A DNA stretch of 64,000 nucleotides, taken from contig NZ_WRPR01000013.1 in NCBI RefSeq assembly GCF_010367455.1, forward strand, positions 61,886 through 125,885. The letters are read 5' to 3'. This DNA is from Candidatus Laterigemmans baculatus. Its GTDB lineage: Bacteria; Planctomycetota; Planctomycetia; Pirellulales; Pirellulaceae. The position numbers and the translations under genes were made by a program. Every line of letters begins with the position of its first letter. The first letter of the stretch is position 1. The notes beneath the pieces were generated by a model that saw only the letters and a list, made by a program, of their open reading frames with translations, was not told the origin of the DNA and did not search any database. Shown one piece after another: positions 42,632-51,704 of the stretch.

Positions 42632-45580
42632 TCAGACTTCCGCCCAGGATTGGCCCCGGGCGACGTCGACCTTCAGCGGAACCCGCAGCTCGGCCACACC
42701 GATCATCTCTCGGCGAACCAGTGCTTCCAGGTCGTCCGCTGCATCGGGCGCGACTTCGAAGAGCAGCTCGTCGTGAATTTGCAGCAACAGTTTGGCCGCC
42801 AATGACGAATCCTTCAGTTCGGCATGGACGCGAAGCATCGCCTGCTTGATCAGGTCGGCCGCCGAACCTTGGATCACGGTGTTGACGGCGATGCGTTCCG
42901 GCTCGGTAAGCGTGCGTCGCTTGGAAACGTCGAGATTCTCCAGATCCCGAACTCCCTGGACCGTCCGCCGGCGACCGAGCATCGTCTCGACGAAGCCCGT
43001 CTGTCGACAATTGCTGAGCGTCCGCATCATGAACGCCTGCACGCCGGGATAGCGCGCGAAGTAGGTTTCGATGTAGGCAGCCGCTTCGTCCTTGGGGATC
43101 CGTAGCGTGCGGGCCAGGCCGAACGGGCTCTGGCCGTAGACGATCCCAAAGTTGATCGTTTTGGCCACCCGTCGCATCTCGTCGGTGACTTCGCTCTCCA
43201 AGATTCCGTGAACTTCGGCGGCGACGCGGCGATGGATGTCGGCGTCTTCGGCGTAGGCGGCGAGCAGCGCCTCGTCACCGCTGTAGTGCGCCAGGACGCG
43301 AAGCTCGATCTGCGAGTAGTCGGCCCCCATCAGCAGCCAGTCCGGATGCCCGGCGGTAAAAGCGCTGCGGATCGCTCGCCCCTGCTCGGTGCGAATCGGA
43401 ATGTTTTGCAGATTCGGTTCGGTGCTGCTCAGCCGGCCCGTAGCTGCCACGTCCTGGCGGAACGAAGTGTGGAGCCGCCCGGTCGACTGGCAGACGAGCT
43501 GCGGGAGCGCGTCGACATAGGTGTTTCGCAGCTTGGTGGCTTGGCGGTAGGCGACGACTTTCTCGGGCAGCTCGTGCAGCGGTGCCAACTGCTGCAGCAC
43601 ATCGACGTCGGTGCTGGGGCCGGTCTTCGTCTTTTTGACGACCGGCAGATTCAGCTCGTCGAACATCACCACCGCTAGCTGCTTGGGGCTGTCGATGTTG
43701 AATTCGTGGCCGGCCAGCCCATGGATCTCCTCGCGGAGCCGTTCGATCTCGGCGGCAAAACCGGCACTCAGTTCGGCGAGCTGATCGACGTCGACTCGAA
43801 TGCCATTGAATTCCATCTCCGCGAGCACGTCGATCAGCGGAATCTCGATCGTGTCGAAGAGCTCGGCTAAGCCTTCGTTCTCGAGTCGCTCGCGGAGCAT
43901 CGGTGCGAGCCGCAACGGAATATCCGCATCCTCGGCGGCGTAGTCGGCAACCCGCTCCACGTCGACCTCGTCCATGCGGCACTGGTTCTTACCCGTTCCG
44001 ATCAACGCTTTGATCGGCGTCGTCTGATGGTTCAGATAGCGGCGGGCGAGGTCATCGAGCGTGTGGTTCCGCTGCCCCGGCTCGAGCAAGTAATCGGCAA
44101 CCATCGTGTCGTCGGTGACGCCGCGGACGTCGAGCGAGCAGCCACGCAGGACGATCAGATCGAATTTGATGTTCTGTCCCACCTTGGCGATGCCCGGATT
44201 CTCCAGGACCGGCCGCAGGGCTTCGACCACGACCGATTCGGCCAGCTGCGGATCTCCCGCCGGTGCGCGGACAGGAATGTACGCCGCTTCGCCGGGAGCC
44301 CACGCGACCGAGATTCCCACCAGCTGGCTGCAGCGAGGATTGGTGCCCGTCGTTTCGGTATCGAGGCTGATTCGCTCATAGCCGGAAAGCGTCGTTACCA
44401 GCTCGGCGAGTTCGGCTTCGCTGCGGATCAGGCGGTAGTCCGTCTCGAGTGGTGGCGGCGGCGCCGCTGCACCGCCGCTCCCCCCCGCCTTGCTGTGGTC
44501 GCCGATCAGTTCCTTGGCTCGGTCCTTGAGCCGCCGAAAGCCGAGTTCGTCGCAGAGCGCGGTGATCTGATCGAGATCGGCACCGCCGACCGCCCCCAGC
44601 CGCCACGGAATTGCGCATGGAACATCGGTTCGCAAGCGGACCAGTTCCCGCGAGAGCATCGCCCGCTCGCGACCTTCCTCCAGGTTCTTCCGCCACTTCG
44701 GACCCTTCGAAGCCGCCGCTTCGTCGAGCACTTTCTCGAGCGTGTCGTATTCCTCGAGGAGCTGCTGAGCCCGCTTGGGACCGATCAGGGGAACTCCCGG
44801 GACATTGTCGACCGGATCGCCGACCAGAGCCTGGTAGTCGACCACTTGCTCCGGCCGCACGCCCCAGTCGTCCCATAACTCGGCCGGACCCATCTCCGCG
44901 TTTTTGCGAATGTTGTACAGCCGCACGTTGTCGGTGATCAGCTGGCGGCAGTCCTTATCGCTGGTCACGATCAAGCAGCGTCCGCCCGCCGCTTCGACTT
45001 CGGCTCCGACTTTGGCGAGGATGTCGTCGGCTTCATAACCCGAACATTCGATCTGGCCGATCGACAGCGCCGAGAGCGTCCGCCGGATCAACGGAAGCTG
45101 CTGCCGCAGCTCGTCGGGCATCGATTCGCGGTGGGCTTTGTACTCCGAGTAGAGCGTGTTGCGAAACGTGATGTCCGACTTATCGAACGCGCAAAACAGG
45201 TAGTCGGGGGATTTGCGGGCGATCAGCTCCAGCACGTCGCCGAGAAACCCATAGACCGCCGCGACCGGCAGCCCCGACGGACTGCTCATCGGCGGCAGGG
45301 CATGAAAAACTTGGTAGATCAGCGAATGGGAATCGATGATCACGACCAGCCGCCCCTGCAAATCGGGCCGCGGATCGTCGCCCGCCTCGGCTGGGCGCGA
45401 GTTCGCGGGTGGGGCCGGTCCGGTGGCCGGAGCCGGGGCGGGGTCGGGAGCCGGAGGGTTCGAGCCGCTCACCGCGTTTGCCTCCCCATTGGCAGCGGGG
45501 CTGCCGGAGTCGTGAGGGCTGCTGGGGGCGTCGTCGTGATCAAAGCCCGTCAAAGTCGGCTGTTTGGGATTGCGGGGCAT
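42632..45580 (-). CDS. polA: DNA polymerase I
   Basis: The 982-residue protein carries all three activities. The 5' nuclease (about residues 75-370) shows FCAFDKSDITFRN and SGYEADDILAKVG. The 3'-5' exonuclease keeps its catalytic residues (SLDTETTG; GQNIKFD; YAAEDADIPL), so proofreading should be active. The polymerase domain has MGADYSQIELRVLAHYSGDE, RRVAKTINFGIVYGQSPFG and LLLQIHDELLFEV. The N-terminal ~75 residues are a Pro/Ala/Ser-rich extension beginning PRNPKQPTLTGFDHDD, absent from E. coli Pol I. Its ATG start is at 45580. fxsA lies 68 bp upstream on the same strand. Confidence 0.97.
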   Translation of the reverse strand: MPRNPKQPTLTGFDHDDAPSSPHDSGSPAANGEANAVSGSNPPAPDPAPAPATGPAPPANSRPAEAGDDPRPDLQGRLVVIIDSHSLIYQVFHALPPMSSPSGLPVAAVYGFLGDVLELIARKSPDYLFCAFDKSDITFRNTLYSEYKAHRESMPDELRQQLPLIRRTLSALSIGQIECSGYEADDILAKVGAEVEAAGGRCLIVTSDKDCRQLITDNVRLYNIRKNAEMGPAELWDDWGVRPEQVVDYQALVGDPVDNVPGVPLIGPKRAQQLLEEYDTLEKVLDEAAASKGPKWRKNLEEGRERAMLSRELVRLRTDVPCAIPWRLGAVGGADLDQITALCDELGFRRLKDRAKELIGDHSKAGGSGGAAAPPPPLETDYRLIRSEAELAELVTTLSGYERISLDTETTGTNPRCSQLVGISVAWAPGEAAYIPVRAPAGDPQLAESVVVEALRPVLENPGIAKVGQNIKFDLIVLRGCSLDVRGVTDDTMVADYLLEPGQRNHTLDDLARRYLNHQTTPIKALIGTGKNQCRMDEVDVERVADYAAEDADIPLRLAPMLRERLENEGLAELFDTIEIPLIDVLAEMEFNGIRVDVDQLAELSAGFAAEIERLREEIHGLAGHEFNIDSPKQLAVVMFDELNLPVVKKTKTGPSTDVDVLQQLAPLHELPEKVVAYRQATKLRNTYVDALPQLVCQSTGRLHTSFRQDVAATGRLSSTEPNLQNIPIRTEQGRAIRSAFTAGHPDWLLMGADYSQIELRVLAHYSGDEALLAAYAEDADIHRRVAAEVHGILESEVTDEMRRVAKTINFGIVYGQSPFGLARTLRIPKDEAAAYIETYFARYPGVQAFMMRTLSNCRQTGFVETMLGRRRTVQGVRDLENLDVSKRRTLTEPERIAVNTVIQGSAADLIKQAMLRVHAELKDSSLAAKLLLQIHDELLFEVAPDAADDLEALVRREMIGVAELRVPLKVDVARGQSWAEV

Positions 45581-45648
45581 CGGCTTGAAGCGTGGTTGGA
45601 AGGAGATTTCCCCCGTTGTACCCCGTCGAGCGATTCCTCCCCAGGACT

Positions 45649-46170
45649 TTACCGCTGAGAGACCGGACGGACGTTGACCGCGTCGATCGTTTCGGAGCGA
45701 CCGGCGTGGCCGGGTCGCGCTGCCGAGGCCGAGCGGGAATCACCGCGGGGCGGGTCGGGGCGATCGCCGAAGGTGGCCGAGCCGAGGGGGCCGCGCGTGA
45801 GCTGGACGCGAACGCCGCTCGCGATCCGCCGCATCACGGCTGCGCGAATCGACGCCCGAACGGCGGGAACGAGGAGCAGAAATCCGACCCCGTCGCTGAG
45901 GATCCCGGGGGTCAGCAGCAAAAGGGCGGCGGCGCCGATCATCACGCCGTCCTGGATTTCGCGTCCCGGCAACCGTCCCTCAGCCGTCGCCCGGCGGAAC
46001 CGCTGCCACGCCTGCACGCCTTGTCGCCGCGCCAAAAATGAACCGATCACTCCGGTTACAATGACCAGCGCGATCGTCGCGAGCAGCGAAGTTTGTTCCG
46101 CGATCCAGATCAGCAGGAACAGCTCGACGAGCGGAATCAAAATGAAGGCCAGTAATAGCTTGATCAGCAT
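45649..46170 (-). CDS. fxsA: FxsA family membrane protein
   Basis: The 173-residue protein begins MLIKLLLAFILIPLVELFLL, a typical FxsA start, followed by further membrane segments (ATIALVIVTGVIGSFLARRQ and VMIGAAALLLLTPGILSDGV). The internal WQRFRRATAEGRLPGREIQD matches the family. The C-terminal ~60 residues are basic and unstructured, which is longer than usual. ATG 46170 is chosen for the family N-terminus. FxsA overexpression relieves F-exclusion of phage T7 in E. coli; its native role is unclear. It is upstream of polA on the same strand. Confidence 0.88.
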   Translation of the reverse strand: MLIKLLLAFILIPLVELFLLIWIAEQTSLLATIALVIVTGVIGSFLARRQGVQAWQRFRRATAEGRLPGREIQDGVMIGAAALLLLTPGILSDGVGFLLLVPAVRASIRAAVMRRIASGVRVQLTRGPLGSATFGDRPDPPRGDSRSASAARPGHAGRSETIDAVNVRPVSQR

Positions 46171-46329
46171 CCTTCGAACTCCTGCTGTTAAAATCGCACG
46201 GCGGCCAAAGTGACAGTCGCCGCGGCTTTTTCTTGCGGTTTGCACGGTAATCGCAACTGCCGGGCCGCTGCTTTCCCTGGCCCGCTGCTTTCTCTTCCGC
46301 TTTCCCCTCCCCCTCCTGAGACCCCACCG

Positions 46330-47118
46330 ATGAACTTCCGTTTTCTCGTCTTACTCGCTCTGGCCCTAGCGATTGGCACTCCGGTCTCCGCCGACGAGTC
46401 CTCGAAACCCACCTCCGAGGCGAAGGCGTCCGACCCGCTCCGGGCGCTGTTGGTGACCGGGGGATGCTGTCACGATTACCCCCGCCAAGCCGAAATCATT
46501 ACGAAGGGAATGAACGAACGGATCGGACGGATTGAGTGGACGGTCGTGAATTATGGTACTGAGCGAACGGGGGAGTTGGCTGTCTACGCGAATCCCAACT
46601 GGGCGGCCGAGTATGACATCGTCGTCCACAACGAGTGCTATGGCGGCGTCACCGATCCGGCGGTGATTCAGCGGATCGTCGAGGGGCACGCGAAAGCCGG
46701 CGTTCCCGCCATCGCCGTCCACTGCTCGATGCATTCCTATCGGGCAGCCGAAAACGCCGACCTCTGGCGAGCCTTGCTCGGCGTCACCTCGACCTACCAC
46801 GAGAAAGCCAAGCGGAGTCTGGCGGTCGTCCCGGTCATGCCCGAGCATCCAATTCTCAAAGGCTTTCCCGAAACCTGGAATACGCCCAACGGCGAACTGT
46901 ACATCATCGAGCGGACGTGGCCAGCGACCGAAGTTTTGGCGACGGCCTACAGCACCGAAACCGAAAAGGACCAGCCGGTGGCCTGGGTGAACGAGCATCA
47001 AGGCGTGCGGGTGTTCGCAACCACGCTCGGGCACCACAATGTGACGATGGAGAGCCCCGAGTGGTTGAACATGGTCGCACTCGGCATGCAGTGGGCGATG
47101 GAAAAGCCGAAGCAGTGA
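46330..47118 (+). CDS. ThuA-domain exported protein
   Basis: The 262-residue protein has a signal peptide (FLVLLALALAIGTPVSADE) and a ThuA-like glutamine-amidotransferase-fold domain: ALLVTGGCCHDYPRQAEIIT, DIVVHNECYGG, GVPAIAVHCSMHSYR, HPILKGFPETW, GVRVFATTLGHHNVTMESPE. Planctomycetes have many ThuA proteins, linked to sugar utilisation (ThuA oxidises trehalose-type disaccharides in rhizobia) but otherwise undefined. Its stop TGA overlaps the GTG start of the alpha/beta hydrolase gene (GTGA, 47115-47118), so the two are coupled. Confidence 0.9.
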   Translation: MNFRFLVLLALALAIGTPVSADESSKPTSEAKASDPLRALLVTGGCCHDYPRQAEIITKGMNERIGRIEWTVVNYGTERTGELAVYANPNWAAEYDIVVHNECYGGVTDPAVIQRIVEGHAKAGVPAIAVHCSMHSYRAAENADLWRALLGVTSTYHEKAKRSLAVVPVMPEHPILKGFPETWNTPNGELYIIERTWPATEVLATAYSTETEKDQPVAWVNEHQGVRVFATTLGHHNVTMESPEWLNMVALGMQWAMEKPKQ

Positions 47119-48026
47119 ATCCTTCAAGCGACGCCGCCCGTTTCGTCGAACTCACGACCGGCGCTCGCGGCGATCTGCCGGGCTGGCTGTGCAGTGATCC
47201 GCGTCGACCGCTGCAGGGCGGAGTCGTGCTGGTGCACGGGCTCGGCGAGCACTCGGGCCGCTATCGCGAACTCGCTGGAGTCCTCGCGGGTGCCGGTTTC
47301 GCTACGCTCGGCTACGACCAGCAAGGGCACGGGCTTGCTCCCGGACGTCGCGGCGCCCCTCGCAGCTACGATTCGATGCTCGAGGATATCGATGCAGCCC
47401 GCCGGACGCTCGGCGAGCACTTGGAGAAGCTGCAGCGGGAAAGCGGCGAGGAACCGCAGCCGGCACTGCCGCAGTGGTTGTTCGGCCACAGCATGGGTGG
47501 CAATCTCGCGGTGAACTACGCGCTTCGCTGGCCTCACGATCTGGCCGGGCTGATCCTTTCGAGTCCAATGCTGATGCCGGCAAAGCCTCCCTCGCGGAGT
47601 CAGGTCTTCGCCGCCTGGCTCACCGGTCGATTGTTGCCCTTCCTTCCGATTCGAGCTCCGATCGATCCGTCGGAGCTGACGCATGATCCCGCCGAAGTTC
47701 GGGCCATCGTGGAGGATCCGCTTCACCACGCGCGATTCTCGCTGCACCTGGCGACGCAGATGCTCGCCCAGGGCCGCTGGTCGCTCGATCGGGCTGGCGA
47801 GTTGAAGCTCCCGGTGCTCGTCTTTCACGGCGAGCTCGATTCGCTGACCGACCCGGGTGCAAGCGAAACGCTGTCGCTCCGCGCCGGCGAGCAGGCGAGT
47901 TTTCACTTGCTGCCCGGGATGTACCACGAGACGCTGCACGAGCTGGAGCGGGAGAAGGTATTTGCCATTCTCCGCGAGTGGTTGGAGGCACAAAAAAACG
48001 GCCGGAGATTGCTCTCCGGCCGTTAA
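47115..48026 (+). CDS. Alpha/beta hydrolase, monoacylglycerol lipase-like
   Basis: The 303-residue serine hydrolase is of the lysophospholipase/monoglyceride lipase group. VVLVHGLGEHSGRY forms the oxyanion region, LFGHSMGGNLAVNYAL holds the nucleophile Ser, LVFHGELDSLTDP the Asp and LLPGMYHETLHE the His. No signal peptide is seen. The GTG start at 47115 overlaps the ThuA stop; longer in-frame extension would run inside thuA. The last codons form the arm of a strong hairpin (47997-48024) that appears to be the minus-strand terminator of rpsO-pnp. Confidence 0.9.
   Translation: MNPSSDAARFVELTTGARGDLPGWLCSDPRRPLQGGVVLVHGLGEHSGRYRELAGVLAGAGFATLGYDQQGHGLAPGRRGAPRSYDSMLEDIDAARRTLGEHLEKLQRESGEEPQPALPQWLFGHSMGGNLAVNYALRWPHDLAGLILSSPMLMPAKPPSRSQVFAAWLTGRLLPFLPIRAPIDPSELTHDPAEVRAIVEDPLHHARFSLHLATQMLAQGRWSLDRAGELKLPVLVFHGELDSLTDPGASETLSLRAGEQASFHLLPGMYHETLHELEREKVFAILREWLEAQKNGRRLLSGR
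47990..48024 (-). terminator. Rho-independent terminator for the rpsO-pnp transcript
   Basis: A perfect 12-bp stem (AACGGCCGGAGA at 47997-48008 with TCTCCGGCCGTT at 48013-48024) has a TTGC loop. Read on the minus strand, it is followed directly by a run of seven U (47992-47998 is all A on the plus strand). On the plus strand there is no T-run after the stem. It therefore fits minus-strand transcripts coming from pnp, and it lies inside the 3' end of the alpha/beta hydrolase gene. Confidence 0.85.
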
Positions 48027-48040
48027 TGGTTCACTCGCTC

Positions 48041-48434
48041 ATCAGCCGCAACGCGCTGGCGTCCGGTTCCCACGCCGTTTTCGGGAACCGTGGGCTAGCG
48101 CCCGGCGGCTGATGGATCATCCGGGCTCGTGTCCTCGCTCATCAGCCGCAACGCGCTAGCGTCCGGTTCTCACGCCGATTTCGGGAACCGTGGGCTAGCG
48201 CCCGGCGGCTGATGAATTATCCGGGCTCATGTCCTCGCTCATCAGCCGCAACGCGCTAGCGTCCGGTTCTCGCGGCGTTTTCGGGAACCGTGGGCTAGCG
48301 CCCGGCGGCTGATGAATCATCCGGGCTCGTGTCCTCGCTCATCAGCCGCAACGCGCTAGCGTCCGGTTCTCGCGGCGTTTTCGGGAACCGTGGGCTATCG
48401 CCCGGCGGCTGATGAATCATCCGGGCTCGTGTCC
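48041..48434. repeat. Four tandem copies of a 100-bp palindromic repeat (TAGCGTCCGG family)
   Basis: Units start ATCAGCCGCAACGCGCTAGC at 48041, 48141, 48241 and 48341, an exact 100-bp period with few substitutions; the last unit is truncated near 48434. Each unit contains an imperfect palindrome (TCAGCCGC...GCGGCTGA) plus a linker TCCGGGCTCGTGTCCTCGC. The array fills the spacer between the convergent alpha/beta hydrolase and pnp genes and would be transcribed as the 3' UTR of pnp. It has no spacers, so it is not a CRISPR array. Confidence 0.95.
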
Positions 48435-48453
48435 GGTGACTGCGAGAGGAACG

Positions 48454-50730
48454 TTAGTCGCGGCGTCGGCCACCGAAGCCGCCACCGCCACCGCCGTTGC
48501 CTCCTCGACTTCCTCCTCCTCCGCCGCCGCCACTGCGACCGCGGCGCCGCGGGGCTCGCCGGCCCCCTTCTTCGTCGTCGCCACCGGAGGCGCGCTCGCC
48601 ATCCTCGTCGCCGGCCACGGCCGCGGCGAGTTCATCTTCGAGGCCAAGTTCTTCGAGGGCCCGACGACGGCTGAGTTTGACCCGGTCGTGCTCATCGATG
48701 TCGATCACCAGGACCTTCATCGCATCGCCCACCGAGATGTGCTTGTCGAGGCTGCTGATATACCCGCCGCTCATCTCGCTGATGTGCACCAGTCCATCGC
48801 GGCCGGGGAGGATTTCGACAAAGGCGCCGAAGTCCTTGATGCTGCTGACCGTTCCGTCGTAGATCTTGCCGATCTGGACCGTTGCGGTGCAGGCTTCGAT
48901 CGCCCGCATCGCTTCGGCAGCGGTTTCCGAATCGCTGCTGGCAACGGTCACGACGCCGTCATCATCGACTTCGATGACCGTGTTGGTCCGCTCTTGGATT
49001 CCGCGGATATTTTTACCGCCCGGTCCGATCAGCATGCCGATCTTGCTCGGGTCGATCTTCGTCCGCAGCAGACGCGGCGCGGTCGCGGCGATGTCCCGAC
49101 GCGGACGCGAGATCGTCGTCAGCATCTTGCGAAGGATGTCGATCCGGGCTTCACGCGATTGCTTGAGCGTGGCCCGGATGATGTCCTCGGTGATCCCGTT
49201 GATCTTCAGGTCCAGCTGAATGCCGGTGATCCCGTTCTGGGTTCCGGCGATCTTGAAGTCCATGTCGCCGAAGTGATCTTCGTCGCCCAGGATGTCGGTC
49301 AGGAGGCACCACTTGTCATCGGACTCCTTAACCAACCCGACCGAGATTCCCGCGACCGGGTTGCTGATCGGCACGCCAGCGGCCATCAAACCGAGCGTCG
49401 CACCACAGACCGAAGCCATCGAGCTGCTGCCGTTGGACTCCAGAATGTCGCTGATCACGCGGATCGTGTAGGGGAAATCTTCCGGCGAGGGAAGGACCGG
49501 AGCGACGCTTCGCTCGGCGAGTGCCCCGTGACCGATTTCGCGGCGTCCCGGGCCTCGGATCGGGCGGACTTCGCCGACCGAGAAGGAGGGAAAGTTGTAG
49601 TCCAGCATGAACTTTTTGCTGTACTCTTCCTGCAGGCCGTCGACGCGTTGCTCATCGCGGCCGGTTCCCAAGGTGATCGTGATCAGCGCCTGGGTCTCGC
49701 CCCGCTGGAACAGGGACGATCCGTGAACCCGCGGCAGCAGGTCGGTCTCGCAGTAGATCGGTCGCAGCGAAGTGCGATCGCGACCGTCGGGCCGGGTGCC
49801 GGCGAGGATCAGATCGCGGACGACCTTCTCTTCCAGATCGTGCCAGACGCTCTTGAAGCGAACCACCGAAATGGCGTCGGCCGCTTCGGGTTCGGGGATG
49901 ACTTCGCCCATCGCCCGGTCGCGGAGTTCGCGAACGGCGTTGGCCCGTTCGAGCTTGCCAGGGGTCTGCTTGGCCGCCCGGAAAGCGTCGTAGTAGGCAT
50001 CGTTGAGCCGTTGGAACAGCCCGTCGTCGGCTGGCGGGACGAATTCGACCTTGGTCGGCTTGACCTTGTCGAACAGCTCTTCCTGCAGGCCGATCACTTC
50101 GCGGATCACGTTGTGGGCGAACTGGATCGCCGAGAGCATATCGTCTTCGGACAGCTCTTGGCTGAAGCCTTCGATCATCGTGACCGCGTCGCGCGAGCCG
50201 GAAACGATCAGATCGAGCTCGCTCTCTTCGAGTTCATCGAAGGTGGGAAAGGGCACGAATTGCCCGTCGATCCGGCCGACGCGGACCGAGGCGACCGGGC
50301 CTTGGAACGGCAGGCTGCTGATGTGCAGGGCGGCCGAAGCGCCGTTCATCGCCAGCACGTCGCCGTCGTTCTGGGCGTCGCTGCTGAGGACGAACGATTG
50401 GACCTGGACTTCGTCTTTGAAACCCTGCGGCCACAACGGGCGGATCGGACGGTCGATCAGCCGGCTGGTGAGCGTCTCTTTGGTGGTCGGACGCCCTTCG
50501 CGTTTGAGGAATCCACCGGGGAAGCGGCCGACGGCGCTCAATCGTTCGCGGTAATCACAGGTCAACGGGAAAAAATCGATTCCCGGACGCGGGGTGCCGC
50601 TCGCCGCTGCGGTCAGCACGGTGGTATCGCCGTACTGCACGATCACGCAGGCGGCGGCTTGTTTGCCCAGTTGGCCGGTCTCGAACGAGAGCGTTCGTTG
50701 GCCAATTTTCTTTTCGACTCGAATCTTCAC
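48454..50730 (-). CDS. pnp: Polyribonucleotide nucleotidyltransferase (PNPase)
   Basis: The 758-residue phosphorolytic 3'-5' exoribonuclease has two RNase-PH domains (GFLKREGRPTTKETLTSRLI; TSLRPIYCETDLLPRVHGSS; FPYTIRVISDILESNGSSSM), a KH domain (KIGMLIGPGGKNIRGIQERT) and an S1 domain (IYDGTVSSIKDFGAFVEILP; GLVHISEMS). The C-terminus is a Gly/Arg-rich tail (GGGGG and RRR runs) that may bind RNA. Translation starts at GTG 50730 (KIRVEKKIGQRTLSFETGQL). It lies downstream of rpsO, as in many bacteria, across a 516-bp spacer. Confidence 0.97.
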   Translation of the reverse strand: MKIRVEKKIGQRTLSFETGQLGKQAAACVIVQYGDTTVLTAAASGTPRPGIDFFPLTCDYRERLSAVGRFPGGFLKREGRPTTKETLTSRLIDRPIRPLWPQGFKDEVQVQSFVLSSDAQNDGDVLAMNGASAALHISSLPFQGPVASVRVGRIDGQFVPFPTFDELEESELDLIVSGSRDAVTMIEGFSQELSEDDMLSAIQFAHNVIREVIGLQEELFDKVKPTKVEFVPPADDGLFQRLNDAYYDAFRAAKQTPGKLERANAVRELRDRAMGEVIPEPEAADAISVVRFKSVWHDLEEKVVRDLILAGTRPDGRDRTSLRPIYCETDLLPRVHGSSLFQRGETQALITITLGTGRDEQRVDGLQEEYSKKFMLDYNFPSFSVGEVRPIRGPGRREIGHGALAERSVAPVLPSPEDFPYTIRVISDILESNGSSSMASVCGATLGLMAAGVPISNPVAGISVGLVKESDDKWCLLTDILGDEDHFGDMDFKIAGTQNGITGIQLDLKINGITEDIIRATLKQSREARIDILRKMLTTISRPRRDIAATAPRLLRTKIDPSKIGMLIGPGGKNIRGIQERTNTVIEVDDDGVVTVASSDSETAAEAMRAIEACTATVQIGKIYDGTVSSIKDFGAFVEILPGRDGLVHISEMSGGYISSLDKHISVGDAMKVLVIDIDEHDRVKLSRRRALEELGLEDELAAAVAGDEDGERASGGDDEEGGRRAPRRRGRSGGGGGGGSRGGNGGGGGGFGGRRRD

Positions 50731-51246
50731 TGACTACTTTCCTTCCATCCAACATTTACAACAACATGCAAGCACCCCGCAAATTCCCCGCTGCGCCGTG
50801 CGACGCGATCAAAGTTCCAGGGCATGAGTCTCGATTGGGGGGCGGCGGCACGCTCGACGGTGCCGACTTGCGCCGAAGGGCTCGAGTGCCGAAAGTCTCG
50901 ACCATTCGAACCGCTCGACGGGTGAGATGCTCGACCGGCGGCCGAGCGACCTCGGGGTGCGTCCCCTCCCGCGAGAAACTTGGGGACGCCTGCTGGCTCG
51001 CTTCAAGGTGATGTGAGCCGGGGATTCATAAGAACGCTCGCGGAGCGGTCCGGATCCAACCGACCGACGGAGCAAACAAGAGAAAAGGGCTGGGTCGAGA
51101 GGATTCCCCGCCGCAGCGGGCGGGGAACAACGAGGGCCTGTTCGAGATCGCCCTCAACCGCTCGTGACCGACCCGCCTCAGTTTCGCGCCCGCGGCCGGG
51201 CGCCTTCTGACGGCACCCGACGAGTGTTGCGTCGTGGGGAGCCGTG
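50731..51246 (-). other. Long rpsO-pnp spacer with hairpin
   Basis: The 516-bp non-coding spacer lies on the minus-strand operon path. A clear 8-bp stem (GCGTCCCC 50959-50966 with GGGGACGC 50982-50989) sits about 230 nt before the pnp start. GCTCGAC-type motifs recur at 50847-50940. In E. coli the rpsO-pnp leader hairpin is cut by RNase III for pnp autoregulation; a similar role here is inference. No credible small gene was seen. Confidence 0.55.
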
Positions 51247-51516
51247 TTACTTCCGAATGTTTAGCTTTGCCAGAATGTCCAGGTAATGCTGCGGGTCTCG
51301 GTCGCGGATGTAATCCAGCAACCGCCGGCGGCGGCTGACCAGGCCGAGCAGCCCACGCCGCGAACCGAAGTCCTTGCGGTGCGTCCGCATGTGTTCGGTC
51401 AAGCCGTTGATCCGCTCCGTCAAAATCGCAATCTGCACTTCGGGCGAACCGGTGTCATTGGCTGCCTTCTGGTGCTCTTTGACGACGGCCTCTTTGCGTT
51501 CTTTCGTGATTGTCAT
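51247..51516 (-). CDS. rpsO: 30S ribosomal protein S15
   Basis: The 89-residue protein matches S15 across its length: [75 protein letters not shown]. It binds the central domain of 16S rRNA. It starts at ATG 51516 and is divergent from hflK (188-bp spacer), so its promoter is probably in 51517-51704. Confidence 0.98.
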   Translation of the reverse strand: MTITKERKEAVVKEHQKAANDTGSPEVQIAILTERINGLTEHMRTHRKDFGSRRGLLGLVSRRRRLLDYIRDRDPQHYLDILAKLNIRK

Positions 51517-51704
51517 CAGCTAACTTGCGCCAATATCCGTAACGTTGTCCTGACTGAGAATCCCGACAGTGTATCGCCACGCGGCGGGTTTGCAACGCCA
51601 ACTTGGGAATCAATCGGATGTGGTAACCTAGGCTTTGTGAACCGGGGCCGCGGGCCTGCCCGAGCGGTCCCCCTTCCCGATCCTCCGCAAGAGTCCCGAC
51701 GCCG

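Noticed and set aside
48041..48434. Possible CRISPR array
   Set aside because: The 100-bp period consists of whole repeated units without unique spacers, and no cas genes are present.
48412..50733. Long plus-strand open frame of ~770 codons opposite pnp
   Set aside because: It is an antisense shadow of the GC-rich pnp gene, which has clear PNPase domains; the antisense product is Asp/Arg/His-rich with no recognisable domain.
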